Assembly (NCBI GenBank): GCA_034440575.1
Contig: JAOTOL010001660.1
Location: 744,001 to 808,000, forward strand
Length of the DNA: 64,000 nt
Source of the DNA: Imbricaverruca yamaguchii
Lineage: Eukaryota > Arthropoda > Thecostraca > Neoverrucidae
Direction of reading: 5' to 3'
Positions 47,014 to 58,951 of this stretch are shown in pieces (position 1 is the stretch's first letter; every line of letters begins with the position of its first letter). Below the pieces are notes generated by a model, which searched no databases, was not told the DNA's origin, and worked only from the letters and a program-made list of their open reading frames with translations. A program made the position numbers and the translations under genes.

Positions 47014-47328
47014 CATAGGCGCACCGGAGGGGGACACAGGAGGCCCGCCCCCCCCCCCCCCCATGAGAGCAAGTGCCCTATTGACCAAAAAGTGCCCTCT
47101 TGGCCGGAAGGTCCCAAAATTAGCCCAAAAATCACCTGCCCTACGTGCCCCGCCTGTGCCAAAGGTCCCCTTTGGGCCCAAAACTGCCCTTTCGGCCTAC
47201 ACAATTTAACGCCCCCCCCCCGTTCGACAAACCATCCAGTGTGCCCCGGGCCGCTAAGTGCCCTTTTGGAGCCGGCAAGTGCCCTCTTCGGTTCGGGCCC
47301 CCCATGGAAAAATCCTGGGTGCGCGCCG
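47014..47328. mobile_element. 315-bp MITE with exact 8-bp target duplication
   Basis: The flanks ATCAAGAA (47006-47013) and ATCAAGAA (47329-47336) are identical. The ends CATAGGCGCACC and GGTGCGCGCCG are inverted with mismatches. The interior repeats a degenerate AAGTGCCCT/TTGGCC motif and has two C homopolymers. This is hAT-type by duplication length. Confidence 0.85.
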
Positions 47329-47563
47329 ATCAAGAACGTAGCTCACTTGCTGGCCCATTGCAAAAGAAGTATCATGATTGGTGCTGGAGAGGTTCAGAAA
47401 CAAGAAAGACGAGTGAACGCTGGTTGAAAATTATTTCATCCGGTGTGTGGTAGTCCAATATTGGCAGGGTGACAGACCGAAGGAAAGAAAAATGCAATAA
47501 ATATCAATACATGGCATGTTGTTCGTACTCACGGCCTAATTCCAAGATATAGGTGATCAGCCA

Positions 47564-48140
47564 GCCATCAGACAGTCTGAGAATGCTAGCGGAGTTCATC
47601 GTGTGCCACTATACTCCCATGTGGTTCTGCATCAAGAAGAACTGGAAATGTTCCGACGGTCCTGGCAATGCGCCACACAGCGTGCAACTTCTCAAAAGTT
47701 TGCGACCTGAGATAGCGGCCATGGTGCAGCCAGTAATACAGTGGAACAGCTACTGGTGTCACCCTGAGGCAGTACTGCTAGCAATGGCAGCGGGCCAAGA
47801 TCAAGACACACGGGAAAGGGCGGTCACTCAAATCCAGCAGTGTCGCAGAACTCAAGTCGATAGTGATACTGACGAAGTGCGGAAGCTCAAGCTTCCAAAA
47901 GTGAATATGGGGGCAAACAGCATCATTGAGCTGATTGATTGATGTAATGAGGCGATAACCGAGCCGCCCTTGACGCAACAACTGTCCGATGATGACTTGC
48001 TAGACATCATCGCGAGTCCTCTCGAAGTACCGCCATACCCCGTGCACAGTCAGACGGTGGAACGGATGGTGAAAGTGGTAACCGAGGCGTCTTTGAAGGT
48101 AATTGGTGAAAGGCCCGCCACGGTTACATTGAGGCGAAGT
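47564..48140 (+). pseudogene. Duplicated 3' part of the element B transposase
   Basis: PSDSLRMLAEFIVCHYTPMW continues to CHPEAVLLAMAAGQ, then IIELID and TGA. After the stop the same frame reads ITEPPLTQQLSDDDLL and VERMVKVVTEASLKVIGERP, which looks like the expected continuation of the protein. The breakpoint at 47564 is inside this coding region. Confidence 0.8.
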
Positions 48141-48889
48141 TGAAACACAGGTCAGCAATGCCAGTGCTCAGCAGCAAAAAGGATTTCATGTCGGGTTTTC
48201 CGTCGAGCATGTAGACAAGTAGTACAGTTATAAAATGATAGTTCGTCCAAAAAGGTGGCCGCTCGTACAAAAGGTGACGTCGCTGTATGCCCGTCTCCTT
48301 CGGTTGTAGTGGAACGGAGCATGATGCCGATTTCGCCTGGTCGATTTGTCATAACAATAAGATATCAAGTGTCTCAGAATGATTTAATTGGTCTTCGATG
48401 TAAACAGACGAGGAATTTTGAAGATGTTCAAGCTTTCAAAAGTGAAAATATTAGCATTATACGCCGATAGATCTACTGATTGAAAATGGAACGAACAAGC
48501 GACGTAGAGTGAACCTTTCTTTTATGCATCAGATATCCAGGCAACTTATTAAGCGACTGGTGCTTATCAAGAGCCTTTTACCCCACTAAACACTTTCATT
48601 GAGTTTTATTAATTCAGGAAGTCTTCTACACGGTCCATGTGTAAGCTATGCATACTTTTACGATCAGTCACTCTTGGTGCCACGCCAGCCAGCTGCCGTA
48701 GGAATGATTTGCCAGGTGAAGGTAACTTACGCTGCATAGTTGGAATTGTAGCTGTTTTATAGGAAGTATGGAAACAAGATTTATAAGGGATGTGGAGATG
48801 AAATTGGAAAATGGCAGGGCAAATCATATCAAATACGGTTTGCTTACGCCAGGTCATGTCAGTTCAGGTCCTGTTAGGTTAAGTTAGGT

Positions 48890-49015
48890 TTGGTGGTATT
48901 GGGTTAGGCTTGGTTGTATTGGGCTGGGCTGGGCTGGGCTGGGCTGGGCTGGGCTGGGATGGCCAGGGCTGGGCAGGGCTGGGCAGGGCAGGGCTGGGCT
49001 GGGCTGGGCTGGGTT
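48890..49015. repeat. (GGGCT)n array, right copy
   Basis: GGGCTGGGCTGGGCTGGGCT units, longer than in the left arm (mirror at 39598-39720). Confidence 0.88.
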
Positions 49016-49339
49016 AGGTTCGGTTATTGTACTTTAGTTAATTTCGTGTTAACTCGATTCAAATCAGCTCGGGGGATCCTACACGATTTATATTCAGGCT
49101 ATGCATACTTATACGATCAATCGCTCGGGCGCTACATGACCGACGCAGTCGATGCGCCCCGAAACTCCAATAACAACGATCAATTGCTCGTGCTGCCACG
49201 GCAGCCAAGCTAGCGTGAAAATGATTTTCTAGGTGAATGTAACTTACGCTGCCTACCGGGAATTGCAGCTGTGCTATAGGAAGCATAGAAATGAAGGTAG
49301 CCAAAAACAGAGAAGGTCGGATTAAATGAGGTTTGCTTA

Positions 49340-49600
49340 GGTCAGGTCAAGTCCTGCTAGGTAGGTTAGGTTAGGTTGGGTTAGGCTGTCAGGTTAAGTT
49401 ATGCTTGGTCATGTTAGGTTAGGATAGGTTGGCTCAGGTTAGGTTATGTTAGGTTTCGCTTAGGTTTGGTTCAGTTTGGTTACATTTCGTTTAGGATTGA
49501 TTCAGTTTGACTAGGTTTGTTTAGTTTTGGTTAGGTTTGGTTAGATTGGGTAAGATTTGGTTGGGTTAGTTTAGGTTAGGCTAGTGTTATGTTAGTGTAG
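49340..49600. repeat. Degenerate TTAGG stretch, right copy
   Basis: TTAGGTTAGGTTGGGTTAGG and related, many substitutions; mirror of 39050-39290. Confidence 0.7.
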
Positions 49601-50029
49601 ACTTGCCAATTTTGGGTGAACTCCGCTCAAATCCGATCAGGAGCGAAATAGCCGGGGTAGATTTTGGACACACTAATATGGAAGCGTGGTTGGTGTGCAT
49701 GTAGTTGTAATTCAGGGTGGTTGTCTGGGCCGGAGACGGCGGTTAGCCGACGTCTTTGTGATGATACAGATCATGCCACGGTGGACGAGGGCCGGTCAGG
49801 TCCTTGCTAAATCAAGCGGTTTGGACACTGTGCGGTTGTCTGCGCTCGAAGTCAACTTTCCCAATACAAATATTTACTTTCGCCATAATCTCCTATTTTA
49901 ACTCTAAAGGGCAAATATACAAAACTAATAAGTAATAAAAAAACGGAAAAAGTGACAAATTCCTCTGGTACGACATTTTGTTGCATCCCTAAAGATAAGC
50001 AAACGCTGAAAGTTTCATTCAAATATCTT

Positions 50030-51105
50030 CATCCGTTAAAGCGTGACGATTGGTTCCACTTTTTTGGAGGTGACCTCATTTGACCCTAGCTAACTCGTTG
50101 ACCCTAGATGACCTAACTTCAAAAATATGACACAACATGCCAAATTGATGTGGGAAAAGGTATGCTAAATTTTGGTGCGCTGCCGCGCGCCGTTCTTTCA
50201 CAGTCCGCGCAAAACCTTAGGGGGATCGTCAACGCCCCCCCCGGTACGGCACGGGTTGATCAGCAATTTGCATAAATTGCTTTACCAATCGCCGATTTAA
50301 ATACTACATCGTCGAGCATTTTGGAAAATGCGCCAGTTTGACAATGTTTCGTTTATATTGGCAATCGTGCTCACATCACCTCACTACGCAGACAGTGCTT
50401 TATGTCGCATTCGAGTACAGGCTTCTTGCGGCTACCTCTCTCCTTTTTTGTAGCTGATGTTTGGAAAAGCATGCCAATAAGGCATCGAGTACGAACAGCC
50501 AGGCCAAAGGCAATTGAACACGTGCAATTGATAACACTGAAAATTATATTTGGACTACCAAGCAGATGACAATCCTTAAGACCACAGGGATGCGAGCCGA
50601 TGAGCCGCGAAGCAGACCACCATATCCTCGTAGCGCCGGACGGAGGTCGGCGGCTCCGGCTATGAGCCAATGCTGGCTGTGAAACTCGACAACCTTGCTC
50701 TTCAGAGCCGATGGCAGACCTCGAACGAAACGAAGGAATGTGTGCTGCGAATCAAGCCAATGTTCGACCGTGCAGCAGCGACAGGACGACGGCATGTGGT
50801 CCTTCGGACCGAGCTGGAAGCCTAGAGGAGCACAAGGGGAGGGGAGAAACACAACCGCTTGGCGCTTATGACTGATCTTTGTTGAATTATCAGCCTAATG
50901 GTGTCCAAACTGTAGCGATTTGATGGATGATGTAACGTGCGCGAGCTGGCAAACATTTTACGAACCAGACCCCCGGGCCCTGCCGGGCGGCCGGGCCCAT
51001 GGCCGGAGGTGGCAAATCGTCGGTTGTGCCTGGCACCCGATGAAAATATCACAATACCTTTAAGTATATCAAGTATATTATCTTACAATTTTTAGCGTGA
51101 GGAAG
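50030..51105. other. Right-arm-only segment
   Basis: Its first ~160 bases (to 50190) recur inverted at 52540-52700, so they belong to the older repeat and were lost from the left arm. The rest has unsupported minus-strand frames (50852-50544, 50670-50371) that I do not recognise. Confidence 0.5.
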
Positions 51106-51519
51106 TGCCGAAACGACGATTGCGTCCACCAAATGTCATTCGGATCAGAAACAAAAAGTTAGCCGGTTGGCTTCTAGAAACAACTACCAATACGAATGAT
51201 GATTGGGACGTCACCAATGCGAGGGTTAAGACTATATCAGATTGCATTGAAGAATTTAGCCACATGACTAGCTGTATTTACGTATTATGCATCGGTTTTG
51301 ACTAAGAAACGCAGGCCAATGTCCAACTCTGATTCCGAGAAACGTATCTCGAATGAATTCATCGCCCTGCAGCATCTCGCGCGAACTGATCGACCTGCCA
51401 TCTGTTAACAAGAGGTGAACCAGAGGTTTCTACGCCTGCCGGTTTGCCGCACCGCCAAATGCGATGAGGTCGAAAATTATTTCACGTAGCATATTTTCGC
51501 GGAGATGGTGTGGACATCG

Positions 51520-52135
51520 TGACCTGTGGACATTATGAACTGTGGACATTATGAATGTGTGCGTATTGTGACCTGTGGATATTATGAACTGTGGACATTG
51601 TGAGCTGTGAAAGTTGTGAGCTGTGGATATTATGAACTGTGGACAATATGAACTGTGGACACTATGATCTGTGGACATTATGAACTGCGAAGATAATAAA
51701 CGTGTGGAAGTTATGAATTCGAGCTTGTGGACATTATGAACTGTGGATAGTATGACCTATGGACAGTATGAACTCGTGGACATTATGAACTCGTGGACAT
51801 TATGAACTCGTGGACATTGTGAGCTGTGGAAGTTATGAACATGTGGACATTGTGAACTGTGGACACTGAACTGTGGACTTTATGAGTGCCCCCCACTATG
51901 AACTGTGGACATAGTGAGCTGTGGAAGTTGTGAGCTGTGGAAGTTGTGAGCTGTGGAAGTTGTGAGCTGTGGAAGTTGTGAGCAGTGGACATTATGAGCT
52001 GTGGACATTATGAACTGCGAAGATATTAAACGTGTGGAAGTTATGAACTCAAGCTTGTGGACATTATGAACTGTGGATAGTATGACCTGTGGACATTATG
52101 AACTGTGGATAGTATGACCTGTGGACATTATGAAC
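51520..52135 (-). repeat. 16-bp array, right arm
   Basis: TATGAACTGTGGACAT and TGTGAGCTGTGGAAGT units, the reverse complement of the arrays in the other copies. Confidence 0.95.
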
Positions 52136-52372
52136 TTGTGGTACCCATGAACTTATGGTACCCATGAACGTGTGGTACCCATGAACGTGTGGTACCCATG
52201 AACGTGTGGTACCCATGAACGTGTGGTACCCATGAACGTGTGGTACCCATGAACGTGTGGTACCCATGAACGTGTGGTACCCATGAACGTGTGGTACCCA
52301 TGAACGTGTGGTACCCATGAACGTGTGGTACCTATGAACTTGTGGTACCTATGAACTTGTGGTACCTATGAA
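52136..52372 (-). repeat. 17-bp array
   Basis: About fourteen nearly identical GAACGTGTGGTACCCAT units. Homogeneity is much higher than in the adjoining 16-bp array, indicating recent expansion. The left arm carries a different 17/21-base variant here. Confidence 0.95.
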
Positions 52373-52374
52373 TT

Positions 52375-52397
52375 GAATACTACCTATGGTAGTATTC
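52375..52397. repeat. Perfect 23-bp palindrome at the end of the right arm
   Basis: GAATACTACC, TAT centre, GGTAGTATTC. Confidence 0.97.
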
Positions 52398-52399
52398 AA

Positions 52400-53960
52400 A
52401 CACGGTAGCAATGTATTGCCCGGCAAGCAACTCGGAATCAAAAGATACATTAACACATCACACACATTCACCCGTCCCGTCTCGGGGGCGGGTCTTCAGA
52501 AGCCCCCTCAGGTTTTTCGCGGATAGCAAACGAACAGCGCGCGGCAACGCGTCAAAATTTGGCATACCCTTTCCTACATTAATTTGGCATGCCGTTAAGA
52601 ATTTTTGAAGTCAGGTCATCTAGAGTCAACGAGTTAGTCAAGGTCAAATGAGGTCACCCCAAAAAAGGTTAAACCAGTCGTCACGCTTTAACGGATACAG
52701 ATGCTATAATGAAACTTCCAGCGTTTGCTTATCTTTAGGGATGCAACCAAACGTACGAGAGGAATTTTTCATTTTTTTGAGTTTTTGACTACATATAATT
52801 TTGCATATTTGCTTATTGGAGTTCAAATCGAAGATTCTGGCTAAAGTGAATATTTGTATTAGGGCAAGCTGACTTCCAACAACGTTTCTCGGCCTGCTCT
52901 ACCCATTAGAAAAGGAAAATTAAGGATAACTTGTGAACTCAAAATTTTGAAATTTCAAAAAATAATTATCCCAGATCATCCTCGCAGATCTCACACCTCC
53001 GAGACGGGGTGTGAGGATCTGACCAGAGAGACGGCGCGGGTCAACATCACATAGATCAACGCACGCTCAAACGGACGGCCGATCATCACAAGGTCAGTGG
53101 AAGGATCAATTTGACTCCACCAGATCGCCAACCGGAAGCTTGGCGAGAACGTGGGGAGGGGAAACAAGCGTAATTCGACTGAAGAATCTTCTGAGCGATT
53201 TTGTTTGCGTTTCGGTTAGCTGGTGACCTTCCAGCCCAGGTCAGATGCTCAGGAAAATGAATCAGTTCAATACAATCAACATTGAATCTCGATCCGCATC
53301 TCCGCATGATAAACGCACGCGTCGTAAAGTGTTCACAATACATTGGTGCAACAACTAATACACTTTCGCGAAGTTTGGCGATACATTTAAGTAACGATGC
53401 GCCATCAGGAGCAACATCATTGTCATAACGTTTGTTGCAATCAGTCTTACTAATCCATTAAGGTATTTTCTCAGAGTGGTGCAAAAGCACTAGGTGCATA
53501 AATCATGGCACCTCTCTGGAGATGTGGAATTACATTGGAGTGTTAGTTATTTGGGATTTATGGCGCATCAACTGCAGTGGTTATACAGCACCCAATTACA
53601 TTGGAGTGAAAGGCAAGCATAAATACACATACCCTGCACGCTGCCCCCAGCCCAGGATCATCATCATCCTACCGTGAACACTATCCACTGACTCGGGCTC
53701 TCTGGCATCGACCCGGGACCCTCTCCTTCAGCCCAAGATCCCTGCCGTCGGCCCAGGGCATGCCTATGCCTTGAAGAACCCTTGCGAGTCCCTCAAGGCA
53801 GTTGTAGGGCATCCTCGGACCCTCTAGCGGGCGGCTGCCCCTTCCCTCCCCTCGACTACCCCACTGGGGCAGATATCGTCAGGGTCCGGCCGTCACTTGT
53901 ACAGAGCCAGACCGAGAGCGACTACGACTCTTCGGAGGTGAGTCGGCCGGCCACCCGAAG
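52400..53960. other. Spacer between repeats; contains an inverted partial copy of 49.85-50.19 kb
   Basis: From 52540 to about 52880 the sequence is the diverged reverse complement of 49850-50190 (CGTCACGCTTTAACGGAT, CAGCGTTTGCTTATCTTTAG). The remainder to 53960 shows no recognised gene. Confidence 0.65.
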
Positions 53961-53971
53961 TGGTGACATAT

Positions 53972-54545
53972 CAGAATGTCCACAGTTCACAGTGTCCACA
54001 GCTCGCAGTGTCCACAAGTTCATAATGTCCACAGCTCGTAGTGTCCACAGTTCACAATGTCCACATGTTCATAACATCCACAGCTCACAATGTCCACAGT
54101 TCATAATGTCCACAGGTCATAATGTCCACAGCTCACACTGTCCACAGATCACGATGTCCACAGTTCACTGTGTCCACAGTTCATAAGTACCACAAGTTCA
54201 TAACGTCAACAAATTCATAATGTCCACAAGTTCATAATGTCCACGAGTTCATAATGTCCACAGGTCATACTATCCACAGTTCATAATGTCCACAAGCTCG
54301 AGTTCATAACTTCCACACGTTTATTATCTTCGCAGTTCATAATGTCCACAGCTCATAATGTCCACAGCTCATACTGTCCACAGCTCATACTGTCCACAGC
54401 TCATACTGTCCACAGTTCACAATATCCACAGCTCACAACTTCCACAGCTCACAATGTCCACAGTTCATAGTATCCACAGGTCACAATGTCCACACGTTCA
54501 TAATGTCCACAGTTCATAATGTCCACGGATCACAATGTCCACACA
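53972..54545 (+). repeat. 16-bp array, left terminus of the long copy
   Basis: ATGTCCACAGTTCATA-type units, about thirty-five, with CTCATACTGTCCACAG expansions at 54365-54410. Confidence 0.95.
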
Positions 54546-57420
54546 GTTTCGGCGAAAATATGCTACGTGAAATCATTTTCAACCTTATCGTACTGGCGTG
54601 GCAAACCGGTAAATTTAGGAACCTCTAGTTCAACTCTTGTCAACAGATGGCAGGTCGATGAGTTCGTGCAAAATGTGGGAGGCCGAGGAATTCATACCAG
54701 ATACGTGTCCTGTGATCCAAGTTTGATATTTGTGTACCTTTAGTTTTGAGCCTGGTGTGTTCAGTCATTATCGATGGATCATAGATCGACCGACTATTGT
54801 GAAGAACTTCTTAAATAAAATTTACCCGAGTGTAGATAGTTTACCCATAGGTAGCTTTCCGATTCTCCTTCATATTGGTGGGATGTTCAAGAGGTCGACC
54901 CGCTAACTTTTTGTTTCGAAACCGAATGGCATGAAATCTGGTGGGCATCATTGACGACTGGGGGCCTGTTTACGTTGAAAGAGTCAATATAATATATCTT
55001 CAAGTTACGAAATGGTTATTAGGAACATCTACGGGAATCCACAAGCGTTTACGGGCATTACGCATGTGTCGGGGCCATTGCCAAATTGTGCTGCACCTCT
55101 GAAAGTTTGCGGTCCTTTATGTACGTCCACGGGCCCTAAAGAACGTCTACACCAATGCAACTAGATGTTAGGAAAAAGTTAGTAACAAATACAGTAAAAT
55201 GCATAATTAGCGAAATTCTTCGTAGACATCCCCACTCCTATAGCTCGGATATCTAGTTTTCCCAAGACAAATCTATCAATATCTCTCTGCAGTGGGTCAA
55301 AATAGTTACCACGATCACAACTGCAGAACAGCAAACACATGGGTAAGCACGTCATGCGCGATTACTGCACAAATCTTCGTGCCCCTTTGGAACGGTCAAA
55401 ACTAATCCTCCGATGCAATAATATTGGTGAGCAATATTTTAAAGCGGTGCCTCTTCTGACGCCACAAGCACACAAAATTGACAAAAGTTGGAATACGCCT
55501 ATAAATCGGTGAAATGTATGAAGCCTCTGGAGAACTAATATCACGCTGGTTGGAAATTAAGGCCGGGTTAGCGGTCAGGCAGTTCGAACAGAAAGGCGAC
55601 GGGAAAAATGGTAAATCCTTATGTTAGGTAGATTCGGCTAGATTAGAAACGGTAACGGATCATTTCCCGGAAGGGTGTACTAGGATCCTTTGGCGGTGCT
55701 TTTAGGTCTTGCACCAAATGCTGTCACTCTCCCAGATATAAATTATATGTTGAGGTCATCTTATGCTAGCGGATCACTAGCATAGGACCTAGTCTCCCAC
55801 TAACACTTGAAGTGATATTTAGCGCCGAAAATCCATCATATGTCACCTGCCTAAGCTCACTCTGAGATCGAGCATTTCATATGTTGCACATTAGCAATGT
55901 CTTGCAACGATCTCATCGTTAAGCTAGTTGTATGGATACCGGCAAAGAATCGGCTCGTTTGACTGGTGCCGGCACCGGTATCGAATTTCGGCTCATTTCG
56001 GCCAACATTCCCTGGTTGCGGAAAGGTATCAACATTGTCAGCCCGGCCGCCACTCCAGTACGTGGGCACTATTTCGGTACTGGCTGCCGCAACCGTGGTA
56101 CAACAATTGTACATTTCTTTTGTGAATGTGGCTGGCGTTAAGATACACCAGGTATACAATAGTATCATATGTTCATAATATTATAAGATTATTATCATAT
56201 TCGAGGGATATTATAAACGACGTCATAGCCGCGGATGTATACCTACACATAGGTGTAGGAGCATTGGTTAAGGCATAGGCAAGGGGTGTGGGCGCCATGG
56301 CACCCCCTATTTTTCGTGAAATTTTAACATTAACCCCATAGCGATGCATCTAAGAATCGAACCCAAAAGGCCGACGTGTAAACAGTGAACCAGGGTTTCT
56401 GTGAGCTTGGAGAATTCCCCTGTCATTGACAGAACTCACGTACCGGACCCCCACCCACCACGCAACGGTGTCGCAAGGATAATCAAACAGAAGCAACATT
56501 TAACAATAATCAGAATTAATATGCTAATTAACGACGATTTCAAATGCAATGTTTATTTAGCGTTGGCATCTCTCACGCCGTGCCCGCGAGGGGAGAGGTC
56601 CAGCAGTTGGTAGCTGGATTCGAGCCCACACAATGTGGAACACGGCCGTGAAAAACAACAGTTGATGCATATACGCAAACGTATAGACAACATTCAGTGC
56701 GAAATACAGGCTTGTTGGCAGCTGGCCAGGTTTTCCCCATGTGATTATATGACCCATGAACCCGTTACCAGTGAGAAGCAACACGATTACCGTTTCCTTA
56801 AAACTCGACTTTGCTCGTGTCCCCTAACCACATTTTATTCTCGCGTTCCTTGGACGCTGGACAAGCCCGATGACACTCCGTTGACCTCAGCCTTTTACTG
56901 GGGCTGCATATGCTACATCTGGGCTTGCCCGTCACTTGCAGCATTTGGCCGGCTGGAGTAAGTTCATGATGAACCTCATATAGCAAACAAGCCACTCGCC
57001 AATGGTCATCGTTTCTCGCGTGACCGCTAACCTATTCATAAGTTAGTTTCGTGTTGGCTCGCTGACGTCCTATCAGTCAACGGATCGCCGGTGGAAGTAT
57101 TCAGTTAAAGCTCAAAATCTTCTCATCTAGCATAAGCGCCAAAGCAGTATTCTTTTTCATCTAATCAGGTCATTGGGCTGGACACATGCAGGAACATTGA
57201 TCAAATGAAGGGCTTGACCCATCAGAACAAATTACGTCGGCCGAAGCGTTGTGGATAAAAATAAATATCGGCAATCCGCATTGGTATGGGTCATAACCAC
57301 GTCCCAGAGATTACGGATGACATATCATAATAGAAAGGGGAGACAACTAAGGTCTAAATGGGAATGGGTCAAACCTGATATAGCCTATGTTTTTAAGCTG
57401 AAAATTGGATATACATACTT

Positions 57421-57422
<2 letters not shown>

Positions 57423-57464
<42 letters not shown>

Positions 57465-57500
57465 AATATATTATATGTATATATATAAATATATATATAT
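57423..57500. repeat. (TA)n microsatellite
   Basis: A pure TA run to 57462 and a shorter interrupted one after it. Confidence 0.95.
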
Positions 57501-57899
57501 ACCTATACAACTTCAATTAAGTGAAGTCGACTTAAACTCTGAATCACAAGAAGTGGTGTCTATTCTGACTCCATTCCACCTCAGGGCAACTTTTACAAGT
57601 TGGGTGGACTCCATGCCTAACTCCGGCTGCCCAAAAATGATCAGATTAGACTCCGTCTTCAAATCCTGACAACTATGTCTGATTTCGGGGGCGACTCCAG
57701 CCATAAATATACGCACGAAGTGATGTGCTATGGCTATCCAGCACGCTATCCAGCTATCCAGCACATGTCACTTCTTCGCACGTCAAAAATTCCGTAAATG
57801 CATTCTTAATTACAGTGAGAGTTAAAAGAACATTTCACATAATAAAGGCATCATTCACCTTTAAGCAGTTGGGGCGGTCCAGCACCGGACAACCAACGG

Positions 57900-58225
57900 G
57901 TGACACCGCCATGCGAGCTATTTCAACCTAAGTGTGTGTAAATGGTAGTAGTGGGTGCTGAATCAATCTGTAAAAGTTTTAGCTTCATACTGGCAGCGAC
58001 CTCGGAGATATAGCCTGAGGAAATTTGCATAGGTCACATTGTAGGTCAATATTTGAGAGCGATCATCTCCAGTACTTTAAAACCTAGCATAGATATGTAG
58101 CATATCTGTGAGATCGGAAAGACCTCTTCGTTTCATTTCTGTGATCGATTTTTAATTTTGAACAAATTTCAAAACTTTGGCCATTTGACCTCAGGTCACG
58201 TGACCTCCCGTGACCACAAGCCACT
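57900..58225 (+). repeat. Dispersed repeat, copy 2
   Basis: Colinear with 46163-46492. In this copy it lies inside the long 16-bp-array element. Confidence 0.8.
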
Positions 58226-58951
58226 TGATATTCACATTTGTAACGACATTTACTATAGAGGTTATCGATTGACGTTCGAAGCAAAAACAAAAGTTATGTT
58301 TATTTCCTGATAACTATTCATAATTTTCCTCCATTTTATGAGAGTTTATTGATTTTCGCACGTTTTGTTGAGTGGTCGTCTCAGTCTTTTGCTAGCAATT
58401 GACCTCCAAGGCTTATAGGGCTATGATTTTAGATACGCACTTATCAGGCATGATGAGGTGAATCCGAACGTGCCCGATTTCATGACCTCAGTTCACTAGG
58501 TCACATATCCAGTTCAGGTTAAATACATCAGTGGAGGCGAACATGGTAATGTCGAAAGACGTTTTGTGCCCATAGTATGTAGTGAGATCGATGCTGATTG
58601 ACACCTAAATAAATATTCAATGTATGCCTGTTACGTAGTCAATGAGAATGTTTGGCAAAATCATTCAATTCATAGTTTTGGAGGTCCCACCTTTGTGTTG
58701 CGGCTCCCACGGTCAATCGCAGCTAGTCGACCTCGAAACTGATAACGGTCGGTTGATATTTAAACAGCGACTGTTATGGGACGACGGTAGGGGGCATCAT
58801 ATCGGGAAGGGGTGAAATAGGGGATGAGGTATCGATGACAATGGCTATCATCAGTAGGGCCGAAACGAGGACAGTACACATTACTGTCGGTCGTCTGAGT
58901 GAGGATAGCGCGTTAATACATTGCGCTGGCCGTGTATAGTCTACTGAAAAC

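Larger units (their letters stand above)
47564..52370 (-). repeat. Right arm of the large inverted repeat
   Basis: This is the reverse complement of 37180-42499. It carries the terminal part of the element B transposase (47564-47942 and onward to about 48135) including the same in-frame TGA. It jumps at about 48615 over the element B terminus and flanking DNA. It retains about 1.07 kb (50030-51105) absent on the left. Confidence 0.93.
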
